Source: Halochromatium glycolicum (GTDB lineage: Bacteria > Pseudomonadota > Gammaproteobacteria > Chromatiales > Chromatiaceae). Taken from it: a stretch of DNA of 64,000 nucleotides. The position numbers and the translations under genes are program-made. Numbering within the stretch: the stretch's first letter is position 1; the number at the start of each line of letters is the position of its first letter. The DNA lies in assembly GCF_016584085.1 (NCBI RefSeq), contig NZ_NRSJ01000002.1:157364-221363 (forward strand), read 5' to 3'. Positions 27,172-34,901 of this stretch are shown here, one piece after another. The notes beneath the pieces are model-generated. The model saw nothing but the letters and a program-made list of their open reading frames with translations. It had not been told where the DNA came from and searched no databases.

Positions 27172-27481
27172 GATGGGAGTGGGTGAGCGCCGAGTGGACC
27201 TCAATGGGGTGAGTGTAGCGGATGCGCGGGTTGATCGCCGCGACGCTTGGCTGCTGGAGCCTCTGGCGGATGCCGAGCGATTTCCACGCCCTGATCCGGC
27301 CACTACCAGCGGCGCTTAAACCCTATGTGCGGCAGTTTCGCTATGCGCTGCACGATCTCTCGCCGCGCAGTGATGCCGAGATCAAAGGCGATGTGCTGAC
27401 CCGCCTGGTGCAGCTGGCGCAGCGCTGGATCGTCAGCGACCAGCCGCTGGCGCATCTGGAGGTGATCAACCCGTTGTCCTC

Positions 27482-27843
27482 TTGATGCACACCGACAAAC
27501 AAATCTACCTCGTCAAAGCCCTGGAGCGGCGCATCGACGGTGTCGTGCTGCTCGCCACCTTTCTGCCCTATCTGGTCGAAGACCGCGAACGCTTGCGCGA
27601 ACAAACCCCGCTCGCCTATGGTCAGCTTCAGCAAGCACCCCTGCCTGAATCCGCGCGCAGTCACTGTCTCGACGTTTAGAGGAGATCCTCAGTATGCTCG
27701 GTGAAATGATCCCACTCGAACAGACCCGCGCCTATCGCGAGATCGTGGCGAAGAACCAGCCGATTTGGCTGGAGGAAGGCTGCGAGGAAGGCCGTCGGCG
27801 CGAAGCCGAACGGGTGGCGTTCCGCCTTCTGCGCCGCCGCTGA
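27482..27843 (+). pseudogene. DUF2887-like (Rpn-related) gene remnant
   Basis: A frame from ATG 27485 reads MHTDKQIYLVKALERRIDGV, then ATFLPYLVEDRERLREQTPL. The start looks like a DUF2887 N-terminus (M-x-TD-x-x-IY) joined directly to the later KALERRIDGV strand, so the middle is deleted. After the stop at 27677 another frame continues with EEILSMLGEMIPLEQTRAYR and EEGCEEGRRREAER, the helical tail of such proteins. Deletion plus frameshift make this a dead gene. Confidence 0.6.
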
Positions 27844-27903
27844 CCTCGAGACCTGGCTCGCCGCGCACCCAACACCGCAACAGACCGCCTGCGACACCAC
27901 GCC

Positions 27904-28356
27904 ATGATGCATGCCACCCACAACCCTGAAGCCGACTACCTGCAATGGCTGCAAACCCAGGTCAACCACCTGCGCGCCGGACGGCTCGATTGCCTGGACC
28001 GCGAGCAACTGGTGGAGGAACTTGAGGGCATGAGTCGCAGTGAACGACGGCAATTGCGCAACCGGCTGGTGGTACTGATGATGCATCTGCTCAAGCTGCG
28101 CCATCAGCCAGACAAACAATCGCGCAGCTGGACCGTGACCATCATCACCCAGCGCACGGACATCAAACTCCTGCTCCGTGAAAGTCCGAGCCTGAAACCC
28201 AGCTTGCCCGAGGCGCTTGCAGCGAGTTACCCGCGTGCTCGCCAAGAAGCCGCCGATGAAACCGGCCTGCCGCTCTCGACCTTTCCAGACCAGCCTCCCT
28301 TCACCTTGGATCAGGTGCTCGACGAAGACTATTGGCCCGAGCCTGGGGAGCGCTAA
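27904..28356 (+). CDS. DUF29 domain protein
   Basis: 150 residues with the DUF29 pattern: EADYLQWLQTQVNHLRAGRL, LDREQLVEELEGMSRSERRQ, RLVVLMMHLLKLRHQPDKQS, SWTVTIITQR, and the C-terminal FTLDQVLDEDYWPE. The family is widespread in cyanobacteria and purple sulfur bacteria and has no established function; it is predicted helical. The frame is complete. A second, truncated DUF29 lies at 30865-31026. Confidence 0.85.
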   Translation: MMHATHNPEADYLQWLQTQVNHLRAGRLDCLDREQLVEELEGMSRSERRQLRNRLVVLMMHLLKLRHQPDKQSRSWTVTIITQRTDIKLLLRESPSLKPSLPEALAASYPRARQEAADETGLPLSTFPDQPPFTLDQVLDEDYWPEPGER

Positions 28357-28447
28357 CGCCTGTGCTGGCGGCTGGCGAAAAACAGGACGCTGTCGGGCCA
28401 TGGAAGGCGTTCGAGGGCAAGCGATCCTGCGGCGAGGCGTCTAGCGA

Positions 28448-29509
28448 TCAAGAACCGCAAACGTGCCGCAGCGCGCGAAGCCAGGCCGCACTGTCCGCAG
28501 CCTCAATGACAGGCCCGGTCAGTTCGAGCAGCAGGTCGAAGTCGTCGATCTGCTCCAAGATCGACCGCGTCTCATCGGCGACTGCGGGGCCGAAACGTTT
28601 GTCGATCTGGCGCACCAAGATGTTGCGGCTCGGTCGGAGCGCCTCGAGTCGCGCGCGACGCGTTGTCTCTTCCGGGTTCGGTTGCTCGCGGAACGGCCAG
28701 AAGCGGTCTGGCGTGGTCGCATAGTCGTGCTGGAGCAGAGCCAGGGATGTGATGTTGATGTCGGAGGCGCGGACGATCTCGCGCAGCGCATCTCGCTGTT
28801 CGCATTCCCACTCATCCGCGGTTGCATCGGTCACCGATAACAGATCGGTGCCGTCACGCCGGCACAGCTCGATCGCCATCTGCCCGATCCGCAAGGGCCG
28901 CTGCGAATCGATCCAGAAAAAGAATCGGAAGCGATAGGCAATATCCCAGGCTGGCAGCCAGTCGCCGGCGATGGCACCCATGTCGGCGCTGCGCGTGGGC
29001 TGGGTGATGTATTGCAGCCAATCCAAGAGGTCGAGTCGCAGCGCATAGTCTCGCCATGGGCGCAGAAAATGGGCCGTGGCAAGAAAGCGCCGGACTCGCT
29101 CCAACAGTGGATCGGTCTGCGGCGGGATCTCGAAAGGCTTTGCCGTCAGCGCCTCGTCGAGCGCGAAGCGGAGATGAAAATCCGGCCGCTCCTCGGGTGG
29201 CTTGTACCGATGCCAAAACTGACGCTGCTCCTCATCCGAGGCGCGTTGCAGCAGGAACAAGAACGCAGCGGTGGCAAACTGTGGCGGCAGCGTCGCATGG
29301 AGGTCGCCGAGCTGGTCACGCAACAGACGATCGAGCCACGCCACCGGCAACTGCCCGCCGAGTTGCTGCATGCGTTTGTTGAACAGCCGATACTCGGCAA
29401 GCGCATTCTCCGGCGTGCCGTCGCCCCACTTGTAGAAGCGCATGGCCAAGGTCATCGTGCCCGATTCGGGGTCGATGATGTAGTAGTCGTACCAGGCGCG
29501 TGTTGACAC
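28448..29509 (-). CDS. Hypothetical protein, 353 aa
   Basis: GTG 29509 is the start, with GGAG about 6 bases upstream. The protein is soluble and helical, with Trp/Tyr/Arg-rich segments (STRAWYDYYIIDPESGTMTL, FYKWGDGTP, RFFFWIDSQRPLRIGQ). The N-terminus suggests a beta-hairpin domain and the rest repeats. I see no catalytic motif or membrane segment and do not recognise the family. It is intact and flanked by decayed genes. Confidence 0.6.
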   Translation of the reverse strand: MSTRAWYDYYIIDPESGTMTLAMRFYKWGDGTPENALAEYRLFNKRMQQLGGQLPVAWLDRLLRDQLGDLHATLPPQFATAAFLFLLQRASDEEQRQFWHRYKPPEERPDFHLRFALDEALTAKPFEIPPQTDPLLERVRRFLATAHFLRPWRDYALRLDLLDWLQYITQPTRSADMGAIAGDWLPAWDIAYRFRFFFWIDSQRPLRIGQMAIELCRRDGTDLLSVTDATADEWECEQRDALREIVRASDINITSLALLQHDYATTPDRFWPFREQPNPEETTRRARLEALRPSRNILVRQIDKRFGPAVADETRSILEQIDDFDLLLELTGPVIEAADSAAWLRALRHVCGS

Positions 29510-29591
29510 CTTGGTCTCCTAATTCAATGCAGATCCCCACCGAGCAGCCTGCCTTGCCTCCCTCTTTAGCAGGTGCGAGTATCCGTTAACG

Positions 29592-29862
29592 AGTGGTGTG
29601 GGTCGCTGCGTTCTAACGGGTTGATCAGCGGCGCGGTGCGCATGATGCCGGCGTTGTTGACCAGGATGTGAATCCCGCCGAAGCGGCCTGCGATGGTGGA
29701 GACCGCGGGCTCGACCTATTCGGGATCAGCCACGTCGCAGGGGAGGCAGAGTAGCTCCGGGTGTGCGGCGGCCAGTTGGCCCAGCCGATCGCGGTCGCGA
29801 TCGAGTGCGGCAACGCGGGAACCTTCCGCCAGCAGTCGCTCGGCGAGGACGTCGGCTGAAGC
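29592..29862 (-). pseudogene. Partial copy of the SDR gene
   Basis: This stretch matches bases ~16119-16389 of the SDR gene nearly base for base, with substitutions at roughly one in ten positions. It covers the cofactor-binding half (HPELLCLPCDVAD, GGIHILVNNAGIM region). It has no start, no glycine motif and no catalytic Tyr-Lys, and has an in-frame stop near 29715. It lies in the same orientation as the parent gene. Confidence 0.8.
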
Positions 29863-29927
29863 TGACGGCAGCGTCGGTGATGATGCTCACGGAAGCTCTT
29901 GGTGATCTGTGATTTCACGGAATGAGC

Positions 29928-30149
29928 TTACTTAAGTGGCTCTGTCTTTGCCGTATCGATCTCGGTCTGGACTTGTTGAATCATCGCATCCCATTGCGCG
30001 TCGTTGGTCTGCTCAAAGGCCGTTTCCCATCGAGCTTCATCCCGAAGTTCATCAAGTACTAGGGTGGCAATCGTATCCTGCACAGTTGCGGGCATCTTTG
30101 AGACTTCGGCCATCGCCTGACCGCCGAAACGCTGGAGGCCGTCTTCCAC
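29928..30149 (-). CDS. Orphan antitoxin-like small protein
   Basis: 73 residues from GTG 30149. MAEVSKMPATVQDTIATLVL, then DELRDEARWETAFEQTNDAQ, WDAMIQQVQTEIDTAKTEPL, resembles the small helical antitoxins paired with RelE/ParE toxins, which typically end in K-T-x-P-L. No toxin gene is adjacent: the region on either side is SDR and Rpn fragments. It may be an orphan antitoxin left after toxin loss. Confidence 0.5.
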   Translation of the reverse strand: MEDGLQRFGGQAMAEVSKMPATVQDTIATLVLDELRDEARWETAFEQTNDAQWDAMIQQVQTEIDTAKTEPLK

Positions 30150-30197
30150 TGAGCGCGGCGCACCGCTGCGCGTGCCAACAGTGACGCGATCCGCGAC

Positions 30198-30676
30198 GAC
30201 CCGGCCGCAGCACTGAGAGCCAGGGCGACGACCCCGTAAAGCCGATAGAGCAAGGTGGCGAGGGTCCTGACTGAGTCGACATCGCGGAGCCGACATCGAG
30301 CCGCTGTTACTCCGCCTGCACACGCTCGCGCAGGGCCTGCACACGCGCTTCATCCAGCCCAGTCGCCCGGGCGATCTGCGCGTTCTCGAGCAGGCCGAGC
30401 CGCACGAGGTTGCGGGCGCTGTCCTCGCGGCCGCGCTGCTCCCCGAGCCTTTTGCCGCGTTCTTCACCAAGCTGTTCAACGAGATTTTTGCCACGTTCCT
30501 CGGCATCCTTGAGCAAAGTGGCCTCATCATGCAGCGCGCGCTCGTGCGCCAGTGCCCGATAGCGGGCCTCTTCATCGGCGCTGAGGGCCTTGAGCTGCTT
30601 CATGGCGTGCTGTACGGGTGGGTGCGTGATATGGGTCATCACCCTGGTCTCCTGCCAGTGTTCAAAAAAGGTGACC
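30198..30676 (-). pseudogene. Duplicated 3' part and flank of the Rpn nuclease gene
   Basis: The segment aligns with 23050-23530: first ~105 bases of downstream flank, then the C-terminal ~110 codons of the rpn gene (THITHPPVQHAMKQLKALSA, EARYRALAHERALHDEATLL, ENAQIARATGL). A 111-residue frame (30307-30642) remains open but lacks the nuclease domain. At 30677 the match ends abruptly at a GNAT fragment. Confidence 0.8.
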
Positions 30677-30866
30677 TACGCCTTGGGTGGTGCCGACCAC
30701 GTCTCGGAACAGGTACCAGCGGCGGCTGGGGTCTTGTTTCAGGCGTTTGAACCAGGCGCGGTGCTCGTCGAGGCTGATCTCATGGTGGCGATAAATGGCC
30801 CGGCGCATGGAGGGGGCGTTTTGCCAGGGCAGGATGCGTTCGAGGTCGGATTCAGGGACGGCTTTC
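30677..30866 (-). pseudogene. GNAT acetyltransferase fragment (PseH-like)
   Basis: Read on the minus strand this encodes SDLERILPWQNAPSMRRAIY, RHHEISLDEHRAWFKRLKQD, SRRWYLFRDVVGT, the N-terminal ~60 residues of a RimJ/PseH-type GNAT that N-acetylates an aminosugar. No start codon is clear and the acetyl-CoA-binding half is missing; the sequence passes directly into the Rpn fragment. A relic of another surface-sugar gene. Confidence 0.65.
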
Positions 30867-31026
30867 AGTCGAATGCTGAGTCGGGAAAGAAATCCGGGTC
30901 GAGTACCTGTTTGAGCGAATAGGGGCTGTGCTCTGGCACCCTGACCGCTTCGCGATGCAGCGCAAAGGTCTTCTCTGCAGCCCGCCGTGCCTGCTGCCAG
31001 GCCTTCTCGAACAGCTCGGGGGGCAT
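30865..31026 (-). pseudogene. Truncated DUF29 protein (C-terminal part)
   Basis: From ATG 31026 the frame reads MPPELFEKAWQQARRAAEKT and YSLKQVLDPDFFPDSAFD, the last third of a DUF29 protein with its characteristic VLDxDFFP ending. The N-terminal two thirds are absent. It lies between the beta-barrel gene and the GNAT fragment. Confidence 0.6.
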
Positions 31027-31048
31027 GATGTTTGAGGCTAGGCGTGGC

Positions 31049-31843
31049 TTAGAAACGGTATCTGAAGCCGACCGAGACGCCGTAGGTACGCAACCCTGTC
31101 TGGATCCGGTCGATGACAATGCCATCGGGCAGGGTGTTCATGGCCATACGTCCGCGGTTGGAACCAACCTCACCGAGATCGTTATAGCGCAATGCGATGT
31201 CTAGGGTCGTCCGGTCGCCGATTCGGATGCCGGTGCCGAGGGCGAGCGTGTAGGCGACCTCCCAGCGCTCGCCGGAAGGAATGACACTGTAACGATGGTT
31301 GCCGGTATTCTCCGGGAAGCTGAATCGTAGTCGGCCGAGCTCATTTCTTGCTACCCCGATCCCGACTCCAATGTAGGGTTCGACGATCCCCAGGTCGATC
31401 TTGGTCAGCGTGTCGAGATTCGTGAACAGGTTGAGCATCCCTGTCCAGGATTCGAGCTCGCCTGAGGCGGGTTGACGAGTGCCGACACCGAGAAAATTGG
31501 CGTTGCCGTCGAAGTCCAGATCGCCTCGGTAGGCAACCGACAGATCGCCGCGCAGCCAGGGCAGGAAACGGCGGCCGACCGCGAGCTCCCAAAGTGGTCC
31601 GCTGCCGAAATCGCCGTACGCGCCGATGGGTCTTCCATCGGGACCGCGCGCGCATCCGAACAAGGCTGGTGGTGCTTTGGATGCGCAGTCTGCATCCGAG
31701 AGGTCGGCGTCTTCGGATCGTTCGTAGCCCAGAGCACCGCGGACGTACCAATCGCTGGCCGCCGGCTCTATGGAGAGGGCCATCATTGCAAGCACGGCTA
31801 GGGCAGTCAGGTTGAACTGTTGCAGTCGCTGGTGGGTATTCAT
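31049..31843 (-). CDS. Outer-membrane beta-barrel protein
   Basis: 264 residues. A signal peptide covers about residues 1-30 (LTALAVLAMMALSIEPAASD, cleavage after A-S). The mature part has alternating amphipathic strands (WYVRGALGYERSED, WLRGDLSVAYRGDLDF, VEPYIGVGIGV, RTTLDIALRYNDLGEV) and ends YGVSVGFRYRF with a C-terminal Phe, the outer-membrane insertion signal. It looks like an 8-stranded OmpA/Opa-like barrel. Ligand unknown. It stands alone. Confidence 0.85.
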   Translation of the reverse strand: MNTHQRLQQFNLTALAVLAMMALSIEPAASDWYVRGALGYERSEDADLSDADCASKAPPALFGCARGPDGRPIGAYGDFGSGPLWELAVGRRFLPWLRGDLSVAYRGDLDFDGNANFLGVGTRQPASGELESWTGMLNLFTNLDTLTKIDLGIVEPYIGVGIGVARNELGRLRFSFPENTGNHRYSVIPSGERWEVAYTLALGTGIRIGDRTTLDIALRYNDLGEVGSNRGRMAMNTLPDGIVIDRIQTGLRTYGVSVGFRYRF

Positions 31844-32141
31844 CGTCGTGACAGCAATCGCTCACGGAGACAGCGAGCCTTGAATCCTGCCCGAAACCAG
31901 TGCAAAAGGCGACCAGTCGCCTGCGCGGCCTTGATCATCGCCTGGCTCAATACCTGGCTTAGCGGTCAATGATGATCTACTTAAGCAGTAAAATCAGACG
32001 CTTGCCTTGCTGATCTTGGTCCAGACGCTGCAGCTGGACCGAGGCGTGATCAAGGCCGCCTGCGCACTTGCGGGGGCTAGCTTGGCGCTTGGGCTGCTCG
32101 GGGACCGCGCCTCGCGCCGGGCCGATTTGCTGAGCGGTGGA

Positions 32142-33695
32142 TTAGGCGTTCTGTGGTCCGGGCTGGCCGGCCTCGACGATGAAGGCGGCCTGCCTGTGGC
32201 AGCTCGGGTTCTTGACTTTCACCGATGAGAGCCCGAGCAGGTCGGCCTGGACCCGCTCGGGTGTTACCTCGAGCCGAAGGTAGCCGCGCTCGGTCCCGTT
32301 CGCGTAGAGGATGTGCGGGTTTTCGCGCTTGACGGCCTGGATGCGCTCCTCCGGTCGGGACTGTGAGGTGATCGAGGTGGTCACGAATTCGCTGGCTACG
32401 GTTGGCGATTCGGGTTCATCGAAATCCTGCTTCAGGTTCGTGACCCAGAACGAGTGCACGTCGCCGCCGAGCACGACCGGGTTGCGTGGTTGGCGCTCGG
32501 CGAGGACGTCCAGGAGCCGACGGCGGGCAGCTGGGTAGCCGTCCCAGCCGTCGGAGAAGAAGGCCTGGCCCGGCCCGGGCTCGCCATCTGCTTGCGCCAT
32601 CAGGGTCTGCTGACCGAGCAGATTCCAGCGCGCCTCGGATGCACGCAGGTTTGCCGCCAGCCATTGCTCCTGGCGCGCGCCGAGCATCGTTGCCTTCGGA
32701 TCGTGGCGGCTGGGGCAGTCGCGGATCACGGCCGAGCCGGCGCGCCCTGGCCTGGGGCAGGGCTGGGGGCTTCGGTACTGACGGTTATCGAGGAGGTGCA
32801 GATCAGCGAGCTGTCCATAGTGCAGCCGTGTATGCAGGCGTAGGTTCGGCCCGAACGGCACCATCGTGCGTGGCAGCGGCATGTGCTCGTAGTAGGCCTG
32901 GTAGGCCGCGGCCCGGCGCTTCAGGAACCAGGCCGGTTCGTCGTTGTTTTCAGAGATCGGCCCGGCATAGTCGTTCTCGACCTCGTGGTCGTCCCAGACG
33001 ACCAGCCAGGGGCAGCTGGCATGGGCGGCTTGTAGGTCCGGGTCAGCCTTGTAGAGGGCATAGTGGCGCCGGTAATCGTTGAGCGTGACCGGCTCTTGCG
33101 CGCCTTGGGAGCGGACCAGCTCATCGCCCCAACTCGATTCGTAGATGTAGTCACCTACATGCAGGAAGAGGTCAAGTGCGTCCGCAGCGACATAGCGGTA
33201 GGCGCTGAACCAGCCCTGGGCGTAGTGCTGGCAGGAGCCGACACCAATGCGCAGCCGCGATACCTCGGCTTCGCGCGTTGGTGCAGTGCGCGTGCGCCCA
33301 ATCGGGCTGGTCGCATCGGCGACCTGGAAGCGATACCAGTACTCCCGATCCGGCTCCAGCCCATAGGGTTCCAGGTGCACCGAGTGCGCCCACTGCGGCT
33401 CGGCATAGGTGGTGCCGCTCGCGGCAAGCCGGCGAAAGCCAGGGTCGTGGGCCAGCTCCCAGCGCACTGGGATGGGCCGCTCCGGGAGACCGCCATGCGG
33501 GGCTAGCGGCTCAGGCGCGAGCCGGGTCCAGAGGACCAGTGATCCAGGGCCCGGATAGCCGGAGGCGACACCAAGGGTGAAAGGGTAGCGCTCGAGCCTT
33601 GGGACGGCGCGCAGCGGGCTGGCCGCTGTCGCCGCCCCAAGCGCCCCGATGCCGCGCAACAGGGCGCGGCGCCTGGGGGAGAATCGTTTGGACAT
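32142..33695 (-). CDS. phoD: Alkaline phosphatase D family phosphodiesterase/phosphatase, Tat-exported
   Basis: 517 residues from ATG 33695; the frame extends further upstream but the Tat signal SPRRRALLRGIGALG begins just after this start. An N-terminal Ig-like domain (FTLGVASGYPGPGSLVLWTR) is followed by the metallophosphatase core: RIGVGSCQHYAQGWFSAY, LFLHVGDYIYESSWGDE, VVWDDHEVENDYAG and VVLGGDVHSFW. This is the PhoD family, which releases phosphate from phosphodiesters in the periplasm using Fe/Ca. I could not support a Pho box upstream. Confidence 0.92.
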   Translation of the reverse strand: MSKRFSPRRRALLRGIGALGAATAASPLRAVPRLERYPFTLGVASGYPGPGSLVLWTRLAPEPLAPHGGLPERPIPVRWELAHDPGFRRLAASGTTYAEPQWAHSVHLEPYGLEPDREYWYRFQVADATSPIGRTRTAPTREAEVSRLRIGVGSCQHYAQGWFSAYRYVAADALDLFLHVGDYIYESSWGDELVRSQGAQEPVTLNDYRRHYALYKADPDLQAAHASCPWLVVWDDHEVENDYAGPISENNDEPAWFLKRRAAAYQAYYEHMPLPRTMVPFGPNLRLHTRLHYGQLADLHLLDNRQYRSPQPCPRPGRAGSAVIRDCPSRHDPKATMLGARQEQWLAANLRASEARWNLLGQQTLMAQADGEPGPGQAFFSDGWDGYPAARRRLLDVLAERQPRNPVVLGGDVHSFWVTNLKQDFDEPESPTVASEFVTTSITSQSRPEERIQAVKRENPHILYANGTERGYLRLEVTPERVQADLLGLSSVKVKNPSCHRQAAFIVEAGQPGPQNA

Positions 33696-34133
33696 GATTC
33701 GGCTCTTCGTCAGCAAAGCTCGTGCATTGACGCAGAGACGTGATTCCTGTGCGTCACTGCGGCCGGAGACCACGCGCAGCTCGGCATGGCGCGGCCGAAC
33801 TGCTGCCTTGTTCGCATCCTAAACCGCGTCCAGAGACAGAAACGTCATTTTTCCGCAGCAGGCGCGGTCAAAATTGCACATCCCAAACTGGACGCAGTGT
33901 AGTACGGCAAGGTTTCCAGAAAATGACCGTGCGGCAGCTTACAGCGGTTGAGCAAGTCTAAGGCGATTTCTGTCAAAGCTCATACCGCCTTGCTGGTCTT
34001 TTCGCTCGCCTTCTTCGTCGCGCCGCCGGTCACATAGCCCGGCTATGCTCCCGGCGACGCTCCTCGAAGGCAAACGAAAACCCTGCGCAATTCGGTACGA
34101 GCTTTTCCGGCAATCGCCTAACGAAGGTTCCGG
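33696..34133. other. Intergenic region with MITE-like element
   Basis: About 440 bases upstream of phoD and downstream of the copper chaperone gene. The only structure I can define is the 157-bp repeat at 33962-34118. No gene is evident in the rest. Confidence 0.5.
33962..34118. mobile_element. 157-bp MITE-like element, copy 1
   Basis: Starts GGCGATTTCTGTCAAAGCTC and ends GAGCTTTTCCGGCAATCGCC, imperfect terminal inverted repeats of ~25 bp. TAA at 33959-33961 and 34119-34121 is a 3-bp target duplication. Nearly identical to copies at 36589 and 45831. TNA duplications are known for the IS1031 group of IS5-family elements, a possible parent. Confidence 0.88.
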
Positions 34134-34631
34134 CTAGTGTGCTGGCATGGTGCCGGTCCCATGTGTCACGCGCTTGACGGGCAGGGTCAGGGATTGCCGG
34201 CTACCATCATCGAAGCCGAGGTGGAGCTCGATGCTGTCGCCCGCCCTCAAGTCCTCAGTGAGGCCGATCAGCATCACATGCAATCCGCCTGGCTGAAGCT
34301 TGACGGTCTCGCCGGCCGGTAATTCGATCTGTTCGAGCTGGCGCATCCGCATCATGCCGTCTTCCATCTTGTGGGTGTGCAGCTCGACGACTTCCGCCGC
34401 GTCGGTCTCGCCGATAACCAACGCGCGATCCCGGTTACTCGTGTTGGTTAGGTGCATGAAGGCCGCACTATTCGGCTGTCCGGGCGGCACCGCGCGGACG
34501 TAGGCGTCTTGGACCTCGATCTCGGTAGCCGGCGTTGCGGGCTGTTCCGCAGCGCAGAGGTTGAGCGATAACAGTGGCAAGACGATCAGGAAGGGAGAGA
34601 GAGGACGGAAGGCGCGCTTTGTGGTGTTCAT
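34134..34631 (-). CDS. Periplasmic copper chaperone PCu(A)C family
   Basis: 165 residues from ATG 34631; a longer frame exists but the signal peptide (FLIVLPLLSLNLCAAEQ) starts here. Residues ~45-160 are the PCuAC domain with VRAVPPGQPNSAAFMHL, HTHKMEDGMMRMRQ and GGLHVMLIGL, matching the H-x(10)-M-x(21)-H-x-M Cu(I) site in outline. It should deliver copper to the CuA site of cytochrome oxidase. No Sco or oxidase gene is adjacent. Confidence 0.9.
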   Translation of the reverse strand: MNTTKRAFRPLSPFLIVLPLLSLNLCAAEQPATPATEIEVQDAYVRAVPPGQPNSAAFMHLTNTSNRDRALVIGETDAAEVVELHTHKMEDGMMRMRQLEQIELPAGETVKLQPGGLHVMLIGLTEDLRAGDSIELHLGFDDGSRQSLTLPVKRVTHGTGTMPAH

Positions 34632-34901
34632 CGGTTTGGGTCCGGGATCAGGGAAAACGACTGCGCGACCACCGCGCAGGCAATGTCGGTGCAAAGTCTA
34701 CAAGTAAGACGCTGTAGAAGGCAGCAGGCCGATGATGCGCTAGCAGCAGCGCAGGTGCTTGGGATCACTCGTTGTGCAAGGGAACAGGCTGTCCGTCTGC
34801 ACATCGGGAAGCTGGGCGCACTGCAAGACCTGGGCGATCGGAATTGTGCTGGGAGATCGGAATGATTGGCAGGCGCTCCGGCGACCCAGCAGGCAGTTCC
34901 A

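Larger units (their letters stand above)
26030..27470 (+). pseudogene. Rpn/YhgA-type nuclease remnant split by an inserted 1.2-kb block
   Basis: Bases 26030-26094 match the intact gene at 24735-24799 ([15 protein letters not shown] segment), and 27260-27470 continue exactly where that part stops ([18 protein letters not shown] to [14 protein letters not shown]). The intervening ~1165 bases carry two unrelated minus-strand genes. The N- and C-terminal thirds of the nuclease are gone. The sequence CCTCTGGCG occurs at both edges (26086-26094 and 27260-27268). Confidence 0.75.

Noticed and set aside
31990..32141. Plus-strand frame 32007-32228 and a minus-strand frame ending in QQGKRLILLLK
   Set aside because: Neither has a start with ribosome binding site or recognisable domain; the plus frame overlaps the end of phoD.
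33830..33920. Possible PhoB box upstream of phoD
   Set aside because: Only one half-site resembles CTGTCAT; the second does not fit at the required spacing.
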